From Bacteroidota bacterium (GTDB taxonomy: Bacteria; Bacteroidota; Ignavibacteria; Ignavibacteriales; Melioribacteraceae), in contig JAHISP010000052.1 of the NCBI GenBank assembly GCA_018818165.1, positions 1 through 64,000 on the forward strand: 64,000 nucleotides of DNA. The letters run 5' to 3'. Position 1 is the stretch's first letter; each line of letters begins with the position of its first letter. Shown here in pieces: positions 45,540 through 54,422 of the stretch. The position numbers and the translations under genes were made by a program. The notes under the pieces are model-generated. The model ran no database searches. It saw only the letters and a program-made list of their open reading frames with translations, and was not told where the DNA came from.

Positions 45540-45601
45540 TATAACCTCCTAAGGTTAGTTTTAAGTTTGTCGATTCAGCATCAGTCAGTCAGCCAAATCA
45601 A

Positions 45602-45625
45602 GAGCGTCCTTAAAAGGTCCCGCTC
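45602..45625 (-). promoter_or_regulatory. Leader hairpin of flgE with GGA motifs, candidate CsrA target
   Basis: Read on the minus strand: GAGCG, GGA, CCTT-TT-AAGG, A, CGCTC, i.e. a two-step hairpin containing GGGA and AGGA. The flgE Shine-Dalgarno AGGAGG, about 60 bases downstream, supplies another GGA. CsrA binds GGA in leader hairpins, and fliW/csrA are in this window. Binding here is inference; the hairpin could simply be an mRNA stabiliser. Confidence 0.4.
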
Positions 45626-45653
45626 GTGTTGTTGTTAGTTAATTAAGTTTTTA

Positions 45654-46028
45654 TTAAGCGAATACTACGCTATCAATATTTGTAAAAACATTTTCGTTAG
45701 CATTTAACAAACTCATTGCTGTAATTACAGTCTTGTTTGGAATGTTAACAAGAAACGCTGTGTTATTCATCATTACTAGTGAATCTTTTGAACCTTTTGC
45801 TTCAGCTTTTTGAACTGCGTCATTAATTTTATCCATTTCATTTTCGGATAGAACTATATCGCGCGATTCTAAACGCTGCATAGCATGTTTTGAAAGTTTT
45901 ACTTTCGAAATCTCTCTTGAGAATATTTCATCAAAGTGAGATTTCACTCCCTGATTGTTCGCCTGCTGAAACCCGCTCTCCTTAACTAGGGGTATAAAGG
46001 GAACGCTTATTCCATTAATCATTGCCAT
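45654..46028 (-). CDS. TIGR02530-type flagellar operon protein
   Basis: 124 residues. The core FDEIFSREISKVKLSKHAMQRLESRDIVLSENEM followed by LVMMNNTAFLVNIPNKTVITAM is the pattern of the small conserved protein usually found between flgD and flgE. Its exact role is not settled; it is thought to be linked to hook assembly. It overlaps flgD by one base and is followed by the flgE leader. Confidence 0.88.
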   Translation of the reverse strand: MAMINGISVPFIPLVKESGFQQANNQGVKSHFDEIFSREISKVKLSKHAMQRLESRDIVLSENEMDKINDAVQKAEAKGSKDSLVMMNNTAFLVNIPNKTVITAMSLLNANENVFTNIDSVVFA

Positions 46029-46717
46029 TATTTTCCGCCTCCTTGCGACGTATTATTTAATATTTCCATTACATCTGCCAAGCTATATTCAACTCCATCA
46101 ACCAGAAGAGCAGTACCACTTTCAGAGAACCTAACACCGTCAATTGTTCCTAATCCGAATGTTGAAATTGCCAAATCTTCACCTTTTGCATCTGTTGCTG
46201 TTACCTTAAATGTATATTTACCATTTGGAACTTTTGTACCATTATTATCGGAAAAATCCCAAGAAAGTTTATGCTCACCAGCAGAATTATTTTCTTGCTC
46301 AATAGTTTTAATAAGTGCACCACTTTCATTGTAAATTTTAATAGTAACTGTCTTTACATCTACTGGAAGTTTATAACCAAATGAAATATCATCTTGCCCA
46401 ATGTTCTGCAATGTTGTAGATGTAAGTTTCACATCCTTTCCAATTAAAGTTGCAGTCATTGTGTTATTAATGGATTGTGTTAAGTAGTAATTAGCATCAA
46501 TACTTGCATCCATAGAATCATTTAAGTTTGTTAATTGCTCCAACGATGTAAATTGAGCAAGTTGGGCTGCATATTCAGTTCCATCCATTGGATTCATTGG
46601 GTCTTGATTTTGTAACTGTGCAATCATCAATTCCAAAAATGCTTCTTTATCCATTGCTTTGCCACCTTGTGCTGTAGCGGTATAAGTGTTTACTTGATTT
46701 TGAACTGAACTAACCAT
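46028..46717 (-). CDS. flgD: Hook-capping/scaffolding protein FlgD
   Basis: 229 residues. N-terminal motif MDKEAFLELMIAQLQNQDPMNPMDGTEYAAQLAQFTSLEQL is diagnostic. The C-terminal half has a tudor-like and FlgD Ig-like domain (VKIYNESGALIKTIEQ, HKLSWDFSDNNGTKVPNGKYTF). It caps the growing hook so FlgE can polymerise. Lies between fliK and the TIGR02530 gene. Confidence 0.95.
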   Translation of the reverse strand: MVSSVQNQVNTYTATAQGGKAMDKEAFLELMIAQLQNQDPMNPMDGTEYAAQLAQFTSLEQLTNLNDSMDASIDANYYLTQSINNTMTATLIGKDVKLTSTTLQNIGQDDISFGYKLPVDVKTVTIKIYNESGALIKTIEQENNSAGEHKLSWDFSDNNGTKVPNGKYTFKVTATDAKGEDLAISTFGLGTIDGVRFSESGTALLVDGVEYSLADVMEILNNTSQGGGK

Positions 46718-46726
46718 AATATTCTC

Positions 46727-49700
46727 CTATGCTATAAAATCGTAATTGTTATAGCCTAAATTTTTGTGAGCAAATTTGTCTTCCAATCCATTGATTTTTA
46801 CATTCATTGGGTTATTGCCTTTTCTCTTCTGTTTGAAGTATCTATTGTTTTTATCTTCCGAGTTTGATAGAGAAACACTAAGCGAACTAAGCTGAACCCC
46901 TTGTTGTGTTAAACTAGTTTTAAGTCCTTCCAAGCTATTTTGAACAGCTTGTTGTGTAGTTTCACTTTCAACCTTAATGGAGGCTGAAACAATTTTATTA
47001 ACAATTTCCAATTTGATATTCATTTTGCCAAGATTTTCTGGATTAAGCTGAAACTCAACTGATTTTTTTTCGCCTTTTTGGATTAAGCTCGAAATTTCTT
47101 CTTTAATATTTTTCAAATCCAGTTGTTTAACAGTTGCTTTTTGAATCACTCTCATATCATGGTTTCTAATTTGGTTTTCAACAAAAGCAGTTTTAGGCAT
47201 AGTAGTTTCACTATTTTTTACTTCGTTTGTTTTTGCCTCACCAACCGATTCCTTTTTGGAAATTTCCGTTTTTGTATTAACTTCTTTAGAATTTTCTGAA
47301 ACATTTTTTGCAAAATTCTTATCCGAAAAATCAGCTTTGCTAAAATCAGAATTGATAACGTTGCTTTGACTAAAATTAGCGCTATTCTTGGAACTATCAC
47401 TTTCTGAAAATGATTTTTTCAAATTATCGTTAACATTACTTACTTTCTGTTCCGTATTTACTTTTTTGAAACTCAATCGTTTGAAATCATCATCAGTTGA
47501 TTTTAATTCCATTTTTCTAGCAACGTCTTCATTTATTGGAATTACTTTCACCTTTGTAAGTTCAATACTTTCTTTACTAGTGTATATCGATTTTTTTAAT
47601 AATTCAGGCGACTTAGTTTCAACTTTTACAATTTTATCAAATGCTAAACTGTCTGCACTTTTTTCATTTTTCAAAGTAAATATGTAATCTGATTTTTCAT
47701 TTTTTATTTCTGGCTTTTCAGTTGAAACATTTAAGTTATTTTTAATTTCAGAGTTGTCTTTTTCAACTATTTTAGGTTTTACTTCAAATGATTCTTTACT
47801 GGAAAATATTTCTTTATTAATCGATTCTTGATTTTTTCCCAAATCACTTTTGGAATCAAGATTTATTGAGTCAATCTTATTTAAAAGTGACTTCAACTCT
47901 TTACTATTTGGATTGCTAATAATTTCTGCTTTTATTGATTTTTTTAATTCATTCAAGTCTAATTTTTCAATTTCTAAATCACCAACCAACTTACTTTCTG
48001 ATGATGTTAAATTCAATTCTTTTGCTATTTCTGGAAGTGTGATTTTTTCAGAAACTGAACTTGGTTTTGCAATCGCTTCATTTGATAAATAATTCTCCAA
48101 TTTTAACGCAATTGATTTCAATTCTGGAGCCGCGTTTGGTTTTATTATTTCCGCTTTTAATTCTCTGCTCAATTCTGAAAGTGATATTTTTTCAGTTGCA
48201 ATACTTTTTACCAATTCTACTTCTTTTGGATTTAATTTCAATTCCTTTGCTATTTCTGGAAGTGTGATTTTTTCAGAAACTGAACTTGGTTTTGCAATCG
48301 CTTCATTTGATAAATAATTTTCCAATTTTATTGCAATTGATTTCAATTCTGGAGCTGCGTTTGGTTTTATTACTTCTGCTTTTAATTCTTTGCTCAATTC
48401 TGGAAGTGATATCTTTTCAGATGTTACACTTTTTACAAATGCTACTTCTTTAGGATTTAAATTTAATTCCTTTGCTACTTCTGGAAGTGTGATTTTTTCA
48501 GCAGTAGAACTTGGTTTTGCAATCGCTTCATTTGATAAATAATTTTCCAATTTTATTGCGACTGATTTCAATTCCGGAACTGCATTTGGTTTTATTACTT
48601 CCGCTTTTAATTCTTTGCTCAATTCTGGAAGTGATATCTTTTCAGTTGTTACACTTTTTATCAATTCTACTTCTTTTGGATTTAAATTTAATTGCTTTGC
48701 TATTTCTGGAAGTGTGATTTTTTCAGAAACTGAACTTGGTTTTGCAATCGCTTCATTTGATAAATAATTTTCCAATTTTATTGCAATTGATTTCAATTCT
48801 GGAGCTGCATTTGGTTTTATTGCTTCCGCTTTTAATTCTTTGCTCAATTCTGGAAGTGATATCTTTTCTGATGTTACACTTTTTACTAATTCTACTTCTT
48901 TTGGACTTAAATTCAATTCCTTTGCTATTTCTGGAAGAGTAATTTTTTCAGCAGTTAAACTTGGTTTTGCAATTGCTTCGTTTGATAAATAATTTTCCAA
49001 TTTTAATGCAATTGATTTCAATTCTGGAACTGCGTTTGGTTTTATTGCTTCTGCTTTTAATTCTTTGCTCAATTCTGGAAGTGATATTTTTTCAGATGTT
49101 ACACTTTTTATAAATGCTGCTTCTTTAGGACTTAAGTTTAATTCCTTTGCTACTTCTGGAAGTGTAAATTTTTCAGCAGTAGCATTTTCCTTTGGCTGGG
49201 AGGAATTATTTTTCAAAAAATTATTAATTTTATTTAATATTGGTTTTAATTCTGAAATATTACTTGATTCAGATAATAGCAATTCTATTTTTTCTTTTAA
49301 CTCAGTTGGGCTAACCACAGCAATATTAAAACTCTTAATTAGCTCTTCTTCATTTGGATTAAGATTTAACCCTTTTAAAATACTCGTTGATGAACCCGCA
49401 TCCATCTTGGCATCTGAGGAGTTTGCCTCTTTAACACTATTGCCTGATTTTTCATTTATAACTTTTGCAAATTGCGCAACAATTACTTTTTTAAGTTCAC
49501 TGCTTGCTGCGCTATCTAAATTAAATTCATTTTCAATATTGGCAATTAAATTTGAAAGAATATTTTTTTGAGGTTGAAATGTTTCATCTTTAAGCGGAAC
49601 AAGTTTTGAAAAACTAGTTTCAATTTTTGCAATAATATCTTTAACTTTTTTATCACTCATCTCAAATTTTTCTGTGCTAAAACCATTATTTAACGCAGCA

Positions 49701-50281
49701 GATATATCAGCAATAACTCTTTTAATATCTACATCTGTTAATTGAATTCCGCTTTGAGTTGTGCTTCCAAGTTTTATTCCTTTATTTGAATTTTCACTAT
49801 TTAAATTTTTATCATATTTTTGAATTTCAACAAAGGCAATTTTCCCATTATTATTTAATGGAATTGAGACCTTTTCACCATTATTTAACAACTCTATTAT
49901 TTGAGTAATTTGCTCAGGAATAACTGTTGCTTCTAATTCGGAATTGTTTTTTTCAGTAGTTCCAACATTTTCTTTGCTAGCATTAATTTTTTCATACACT
50001 TTTGCTAGAAATACATTCAAATTTTCGTTATCCGAAACAAATTGATTTGTGTTTGCATCAGCTTTTGTATTTAAAGGAAAGTTGCTACTCTTAAGATTTG
50101 CAAAAAGAGCTTTGTTCTTTTCATCAATTTCAATATTAGGCTCTGTTAGCGAAAGCTTTTCTTTAGATACATTAATGATATCTGCAAAGAGATAATTACT
50201 ATTTGTGAACTTATTTTCTTTAGTACCGTCAGCAATATTACCAGTACTAGCATTCGAAATAAATAAAGGATTAAAAAACAT
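46727..50281 (-). CDS. fliK: Hook-length control protein FliK, very long with internal repeats
   Basis: 1184 residues, two to three times the usual FliK. The C-terminal export-switch domain (about 1065-1150; VEFQLNPENLGKMNIKLEIVN and LTQQGVQLSSLSVSLS) is a clear Flg_hook domain. The long N-terminal part is Lys/Glu/Ser/Asn-rich. It contains five near-identical 75-residue repeats (core ITLPEIAKELNL, EKISLPELSKELKAE, LENYLSNEAIAKPS) flanked by degenerate units. FliK is exported, measures hook length with its N-terminal part and then switches export specificity. The start overlaps the preceding stop (TAATG). Confidence 0.92.
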   Translation of the reverse strand: MFFNPLFISNASTGNIADGTKENKFTNSNYLFADIINVSKEKLSLTEPNIEIDEKNKALFANLKSSNFPLNTKADANTNQFVSDNENLNVFLAKVYEKINASKENVGTTEKNNSELEATVIPEQITQIIELLNNGEKVSIPLNNNGKIAFVEIQKYDKNLNSENSNKGIKLGSTTQSGIQLTDVDIKRVIADISAALNNGFSTEKFEMSDKKVKDIIAKIETSFSKLVPLKDETFQPQKNILSNLIANIENEFNLDSAASSELKKVIVAQFAKVINEKSGNSVKEANSSDAKMDAGSSTSILKGLNLNPNEEELIKSFNIAVVSPTELKEKIELLLSESSNISELKPILNKINNFLKNNSSQPKENATAEKFTLPEVAKELNLSPKEAAFIKSVTSEKISLPELSKELKAEAIKPNAVPELKSIALKLENYLSNEAIAKPSLTAEKITLPEIAKELNLSPKEVELVKSVTSEKISLPELSKELKAEAIKPNAAPELKSIAIKLENYLSNEAIAKPSSVSEKITLPEIAKQLNLNPKEVELIKSVTTEKISLPELSKELKAEVIKPNAVPELKSVAIKLENYLSNEAIAKPSSTAEKITLPEVAKELNLNPKEVAFVKSVTSEKISLPELSKELKAEVIKPNAAPELKSIAIKLENYLSNEAIAKPSSVSEKITLPEIAKELKLNPKEVELVKSIATEKISLSELSRELKAEIIKPNAAPELKSIALKLENYLSNEAIAKPSSVSEKITLPEIAKELNLTSSESKLVGDLEIEKLDLNELKKSIKAEIISNPNSKELKSLLNKIDSINLDSKSDLGKNQESINKEIFSSKESFEVKPKIVEKDNSEIKNNLNVSTEKPEIKNEKSDYIFTLKNEKSADSLAFDKIVKVETKSPELLKKSIYTSKESIELTKVKVIPINEDVARKMELKSTDDDFKRLSFKKVNTEQKVSNVNDNLKKSFSESDSSKNSANFSQSNVINSDFSKADFSDKNFAKNVSENSKEVNTKTEISKKESVGEAKTNEVKNSETTMPKTAFVENQIRNHDMRVIQKATVKQLDLKNIKEEISSLIQKGEKKSVEFQLNPENLGKMNIKLEIVNKIVSASIKVESETTQQAVQNSLEGLKTSLTQQGVQLSSLSVSLSNSEDKNNRYFKQKRKGNNPMNVKINGLEDKFAHKNLGYNNYDFIA
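48001..49200 (-). repeat. 225-bp tandem repeat array inside fliK
   Basis: The marker CTGGAAG recurs at 48031, 48256, 48481, 48706, 48931 and 49156, an exact 225-base period (75 codons). Near-identical DNA over five units indicates recent expansion; the outer units are diverged. The period is a multiple of three, so copy-number change keeps the reading frame. Confidence 0.95.
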
Positions 50282-50856
50282 TATGGTACTCGCGTTATTC
50301 TTTTTGCTATTTCTGGATTTATTTCCGCAAGTATTTCAGCTGCTTTTTTCTTCTTCATACTGTACAGAATATCCTTAGCAATATTATCGGAATATTTTAG
50401 AATTATTTTAGCTGCTTTTGCAGATTCCATAGATTCATAAAATTTTGATGTGTCTTTTATCCACTTTTGATACTCTTCATTACTCTCTGATTTTTCCTCG
50501 TTTTGAGTATTTGTTGCTTCCAGAGTCGTTTTTTCACGGGATAATTTAAGAATTGTGTTTTGTAATACAGCAATGCTATCTTCCAATAGCAAAACTTTTT
50601 TGTTAGTATTAATTACTGAAGCAGAATCAAAACCAACAACTTTTAATGAATCAAAAACTTGCTGTTCAATTTCTGGTCTTAATGTAGCCTTAAGATCATC
50701 CACTTGTTTTTCGGTGTTATGTTCAACGGCTTCTTGAGTTGGTGTAAAATCAAAAGCGAAAATATTATTGTATCTCAAATTTAGATAAGCAATTGCAACA
50801 GTTACCATTATAAATGATACAATAATTATTATTACCGCTGCTATTTTCTCTGTCAT
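50281..50856 (-). CDS. MotE-like membrane protein (MgtE N-domain type)
   Basis: 191 residues. One N-terminal membrane helix (about 5-25), a coiled-coil region (about 65-120) and a C-terminal helical domain. The last has FYESMESAKAAKIILKYSDNIAKDILYSMKKKKAAEILAEINPE, the MgtE N-terminal/FliG-like fold. Such proteins lie next to fliJ/fliK in many genomes and are called MotE, a chaperone of stator protein MotC in rhizobia. Here the name is by architecture and position only. Confidence 0.8.
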   Translation of the reverse strand: MTEKIAAVIIIIVSFIMVTVAIAYLNLRYNNIFAFDFTPTQEAVEHNTEKQVDDLKATLRPEIEQQVFDSLKVVGFDSASVINTNKKVLLLEDSIAVLQNTILKLSREKTTLEATNTQNEEKSESNEEYQKWIKDTSKFYESMESAKAAKIILKYSDNIAKDILYSMKKKKAAEILAEINPEIAKRITRVP

Positions 50857-50857
50857 T

Positions 50858-51289
50858 TTAATTCCTACTCATTTTTTGTATTGCCAGTTCGTCTAGCATC
50901 TTTAATTCTTCTTTATTTTCGTCACTTTTGTGTTGAATTAGCTTCGTTTCTTTTAGCTTATGGAAAATTTTACTTTCCTTTGTTTTTTCAACTAATACAC
51001 TTTGTTTCATTTTTAACAAATATTTTAATCTTATAATTTCGTTATCAACAGTTTGAATTTTTTTATTTAAGGAGTAAATATGACTTTCAATAAATTGTAA
51101 CTCCGATACTTTCATAGTTTTTTTTTTCGAGTTAAGCTTGCAATCTTTTAACTCAGCTACTAAGTTTTCTTTTTTCAATAATCTCTGCTCAATCTCCTTG
51201 CCTACTTCAGCAACTTCTTTCATAGCTTGCTTTTTAATATTATCCTTAACTTTTAGGATTGCATCAAATTTGTAATTAAATTTTTTCAT
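50858..51289 (-). CDS. fliJ: Flagellar export protein FliJ
   Basis: 143 residues, almost all coiled coil rich in Lys and Glu (KKFNYKFDAILKVKDNIKKQAMKEVAEV at the start). Size, composition and place directly after fliI match FliJ, the stalk that couples the FliI hexamer to the export gate. Sequence conservation in this family is low, so context carries weight. Confidence 0.85.
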   Translation of the reverse strand: MKKFNYKFDAILKVKDNIKKQAMKEVAEVGKEIEQRLLKKENLVAELKDCKLNSKKKTMKVSELQFIESHIYSLNKKIQTVDNEIIRLKYLLKMKQSVLVEKTKESKIFHKLKETKLIQHKSDENKEELKMLDELAIQKMSRN

Positions 51290-51356
51290 TATATTTCAAT
51301 TCAGCTAATAAAATTAGAAAACAATTTCCTGTTTTGTTGCTTCTGCAATTATTCAC

Positions 51357-52694
51357 TTAATCCAGCGACAATGGTTCTTTAATTATTCCATTAAGTCTTT
51401 TAATAGTTTCTTTGTAATCAGATTTTTCATTCATACCTTGTTTCATAAAATGCCTCAAGTGCATTATGTTTTGTAATGCGTGATCAATTTGTGGATTACT
51501 GCCTTTTACGTAAGCTCCAATATTTATTAAATCTTCAGCTTCGCTATAAGTCGAAAGTATTTCGTTGAACATCATTGCACGTTGTCTATGACTTTCAGTA
51601 ACTATATCGGGCATAACTCTACTTACACTTTGAAGCGGATCAATAGCTGGATATTGTCCTTTATTTGCAATTTTTCTAGAAAGGACAATATGACCATCAA
51701 GAATTGATCTAACAGCATCAGCAATTGGTTCATTCATATCGTCACCATCCACAAGCACAGTATAAAAACCAGTTATTGAACCATTGGTTGACGTTCCAGC
51801 ACGCTCAAGTAATTTGGGAAGCAAAGCAAAAACTGAAGGTGTGTAACCTTTTGTAGTAGGAGGTTCACCAACAGTTAATCCAATTTCACGCTGTGCCATT
51901 GCAAATCTTGTAACAGAATCCATCATTAACAGAACATCCTTTCCTTTATCACGAAAATATTCAGCTATTGTAGTTCCTATAAATGCACCTTTTGTTCTAA
52001 TAAGTGCGGGTTTATCGCTTGTTGCAACTATTACTACCGATCTCTTAAGACCTTCTTCGCCTAAATCTTTTTCAATAAATTCACGAACTTCTCTTCCACG
52101 CTCACCAAGAAGTGTTATTACATTTATATCTGCGTCAGTATTTCTAGCCATCATTCCTAAAAGAACACTTTTACCAACACCACTTCCAGCAAAAATACCT
52201 ACTCTTTGACCTTTGCCAACAGTTAATAATCCATCAATTGCTCTAACTCCAGTTTGCAGATTTGAGCTTATTCTGTTTCTTTCTAGTGGATTTGGAGGAT
52301 CTCTATATATTGATCTTCTTTCAGATAAATTTAATGGACCTTTGCCATCTATTGGATTTCCCAATCCATCAAGCACTCTTCCTAATAATTCATCACCAAC
52401 TGGAACAGAAAAACTTCTACCGGTAGCTACAATTTCACATGCAGGTGATATTTCATGAACTTCACCAAGTGCAATGGAAAGTACTTTACCTTCTTTGAAT
52501 CCTACTACTTCAGATGAGCAAACTATATTGCCTGCTCTATCAACAACTTTACATTCTTCACCAATTGAAACATTTGGACCAAAAGATACAATTACCAATC
52601 CAACAACATCCGTAACCTTTCCGTTAACTTTTATTGTTTCAACATCCCTAATTCTTTGGGCAAAAGTGGTTATATAATCTTCAACAAATTTCAT
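51357..52694 (-). CDS. fliI: Flagellum-specific export ATPase FliI
   Basis: 445 residues, normal length. Walker A AGSGVGKS at 169-176, preceded by GVRAIDGLLTVGKGQRVGIF. Walker B DVLLMMDSVTRFAMAQREIGL. Further family hallmarks: GEPPTTKGYTPSVFALLPKLLERAG and GRVLDGLGNPID. It forms the hexameric ATPase of the type III export complex with FliH and FliJ, whose genes flank it. Confidence 0.97.
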   Translation of the reverse strand: MKFVEDYITTFAQRIRDVETIKVNGKVTDVVGLVIVSFGPNVSIGEECKVVDRAGNIVCSSEVVGFKEGKVLSIALGEVHEISPACEIVATGRSFSVPVGDELLGRVLDGLGNPIDGKGPLNLSERRSIYRDPPNPLERNRISSNLQTGVRAIDGLLTVGKGQRVGIFAGSGVGKSVLLGMMARNTDADINVITLLGERGREVREFIEKDLGEEGLKRSVVIVATSDKPALIRTKGAFIGTTIAEYFRDKGKDVLLMMDSVTRFAMAQREIGLTVGEPPTTKGYTPSVFALLPKLLERAGTSTNGSITGFYTVLVDGDDMNEPIADAVRSILDGHIVLSRKIANKGQYPAIDPLQSVSRVMPDIVTESHRQRAMMFNEILSTYSEAEDLINIGAYVKGSNPQIDHALQNIMHLRHFMKQGMNEKSDYKETIKRLNGIIKEPLSLD

Positions 52695-52756
52695 TTATCT
52701 ATTATTTTGGGTTTTGTATTTAATTGATTCGTTTTTCATTTTTATTATGATATTAA

Positions 52757-53380
52757 TTAATTTTCCGAAGTGTGTTCCTGCAATAAAGCCTTTTTTAATT
52801 CGTGCAATTGTGAACTAATCCTTGCATCAACATTTCCTATTTCAGATTCTACTAAACAGCCACCAGCATCAATTCTATCATCAACTTCAAATTTCAAATT
52901 TGAATAGGAGTTATTATCAAAGAAATCGACATCTGTTTCTTGAATTAGTGCTTTGTCGCTTGGGCTTAATCTTAGTACAATATTATTTGCACCAATTATT
53001 TTTCTTATTGCTTCTCTAATTGTTTCTGTAATAATGGGTGAATCAGAAATTGATCTTTGAATTACTTTGCTAGCAATAAGAAAAGTTGAGTCAATTACAA
53101 TTTTATCAAAAGAATCTTTGTATTCAATTAATGTATTTTCTATTGAATTCATTAGATTATCATATTCTAAAAATTTTTTATTCAAGTTCTGGGCATAGTT
53201 GCTTTTTAGTTCTCTAATTGCATCTTCTCTTCCAGCATTAAAAATTTGCTCATGTTTTTCCTCTTCCAACCTTCGCAAAAATTCGCCTTCGGTTTCATTA
53301 TCGTAGCCACCATAATTTGAGTTGTCGCTAACTTTAATATTTATTCTACTACTTCTACCTAATTTGATAACGCTAGACAT
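52757..53380 (-). CDS. fliH: Flagellar export regulator FliH
   Basis: 207 residues from ATG 53380, chosen because GAGGAAG lies just upstream; it overlaps the fliG stop by eight bases. An in-frame start at 53401 has no such site. An acidic helical middle (GREDAIRELKSNYAQNLNKKF) and the C-terminal FliH/HrpE-type domain (ASKVIQRSISDSPIITETIREAI, FEVDDRIDAGGCLVESEIGNVDARI) support the call. It binds and restrains FliI. Confidence 0.9.
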   Translation of the reverse strand: MSSVIKLGRSSRINIKVSDNSNYGGYDNETEGEFLRRLEEEKHEQIFNAGREDAIRELKSNYAQNLNKKFLEYDNLMNSIENTLIEYKDSFDKIVIDSTFLIASKVIQRSISDSPIITETIREAIRKIIGANNIVLRLSPSDKALIQETDVDFFDNNSYSNLKFEVDDRIDAGGCLVESEIGNVDARISSQLHELKKALLQEHTSEN

Positions 53381-54422
53381 AAACTTCCTCAACGCTTCCA
53401 CGTATATTCAACGATATGTCACCGGCTTCTTCTAATTGTTTAACTACATCAATTATTCTGGCTTGCGCTGCTTCCACTTCTTTTAATTTAACCATTCCCA
53501 TATATTGCAGTTCTTCCTTTAAAAGTTCAGTTGCACGCTCTGACATATTTGAGAAAATCTTATTTGTCAATTCTTCATCAGCAGTTTTTAGCGCAAATGT
53601 TAGGTCTTTTCTATCAATTTCTCTAAGTATTTTTTGAATATCCTTATCTTGAAGATTAATCAAATCTTCAAATAGGAACATAAGCCTTTTAATTTCTGCA
53701 GCAACTTCAGGGTCCTTATCCAAAATTTCATCCATTATTTCTTTACTCAAAGAAACTTTTGTCCTATTCAAAATTGTTGCTAAACTTTTTGTTCCACCAA
53801 TTTTACCAACTGATTGACTCATTGTAAGTCCAGCCATATCATCAACAACCTTTTCTATTCTACGAAGTGTTATGTGTGAAACTTTTCCTAAAGTTGCTAT
53901 TCTTAGGGCTACATCTCCCCTAAGTTCTGGAGGAAGTTCTTGTAAAGCATTTGCAGTTTGATCTGGACTTAAGTGTGTTAGAATTAGAGCTATTGTTTGT
54001 GGATGTTCTTTTACCAAGAAGTTAACTAATTGAGTTGAATCGGCTTTTTTAAGAATATCAAATCCTTTAAGAGTTGTAATACTCTTAACTTTTTCAATTA
54101 TTTCATTTGCTTTATTTATCCCAAATGACTTTTCAAGAATTGATTTTGCATATTCAATTCCACCTTCCATAACATATTCACGTGCTTTAACCATATTATA
54201 AAACTCGTGCATAACACCATCTAGTATTTGGCTAGAAGTATTTTTTACTTGTGAAATTTCTGCAGAAATTGCTTCAACATCTTCGGCATCAATATTTTTA
54301 AGTAGTTCCGCTGAGGAATCTACATCTAGTGCAATTAATAGTAAAGCAGATTTTTGCAACCCAGATAATTTAGCAAATTCTGGATTTGCCGCTACTTTTT
54401 CTAATGCTTCATTAGGATTCAT
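53373..54422 (-). CDS. fliG: Flagellar motor switch protein FliG
   Basis: 349 residues, the usual size. N-terminal domain: LSGLQKSALLLIALDVDSSAELLKNIDAEDVEAIS. Middle: the EHPQT motif (VKEHPQTIALILTHL). C-terminal: FLFEDLINLQDKDIQKILREIDRKDLTFALK, with charged residues for stator contact. Overlaps fliF by 11 bases and fliH by eight. Works in the switch complex with FliM/FliN, which are encoded elsewhere. Confidence 0.97.
   Translation of the reverse strand: MNPNEALEKVAANPEFAKLSGLQKSALLLIALDVDSSAELLKNIDAEDVEAISAEISQVKNTSSQILDGVMHEFYNMVKAREYVMEGGIEYAKSILEKSFGINKANEIIEKVKSITTLKGFDILKKADSTQLVNFLVKEHPQTIALILTHLSPDQTANALQELPPELRGDVALRIATLGKVSHITLRRIEKVVDDMAGLTMSQSVGKIGGTKSLATILNRTKVSLSKEIMDEILDKDPEVAAEIKRLMFLFEDLINLQDKDIQKILREIDRKDLTFALKTADEELTNKIFSNMSERATELLKEELQYMGMVKLKEVEAAQARIIDVVKQLEEAGDISLNIRGSVEEVYV

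Noticed and set aside
48001-49200. Mobile element or CRISPR as explanation of the 225-bp repeats
   Set aside because: Repeats are in frame inside one gene, encode a consistent 75-residue unit, and have no unrelated spacers.
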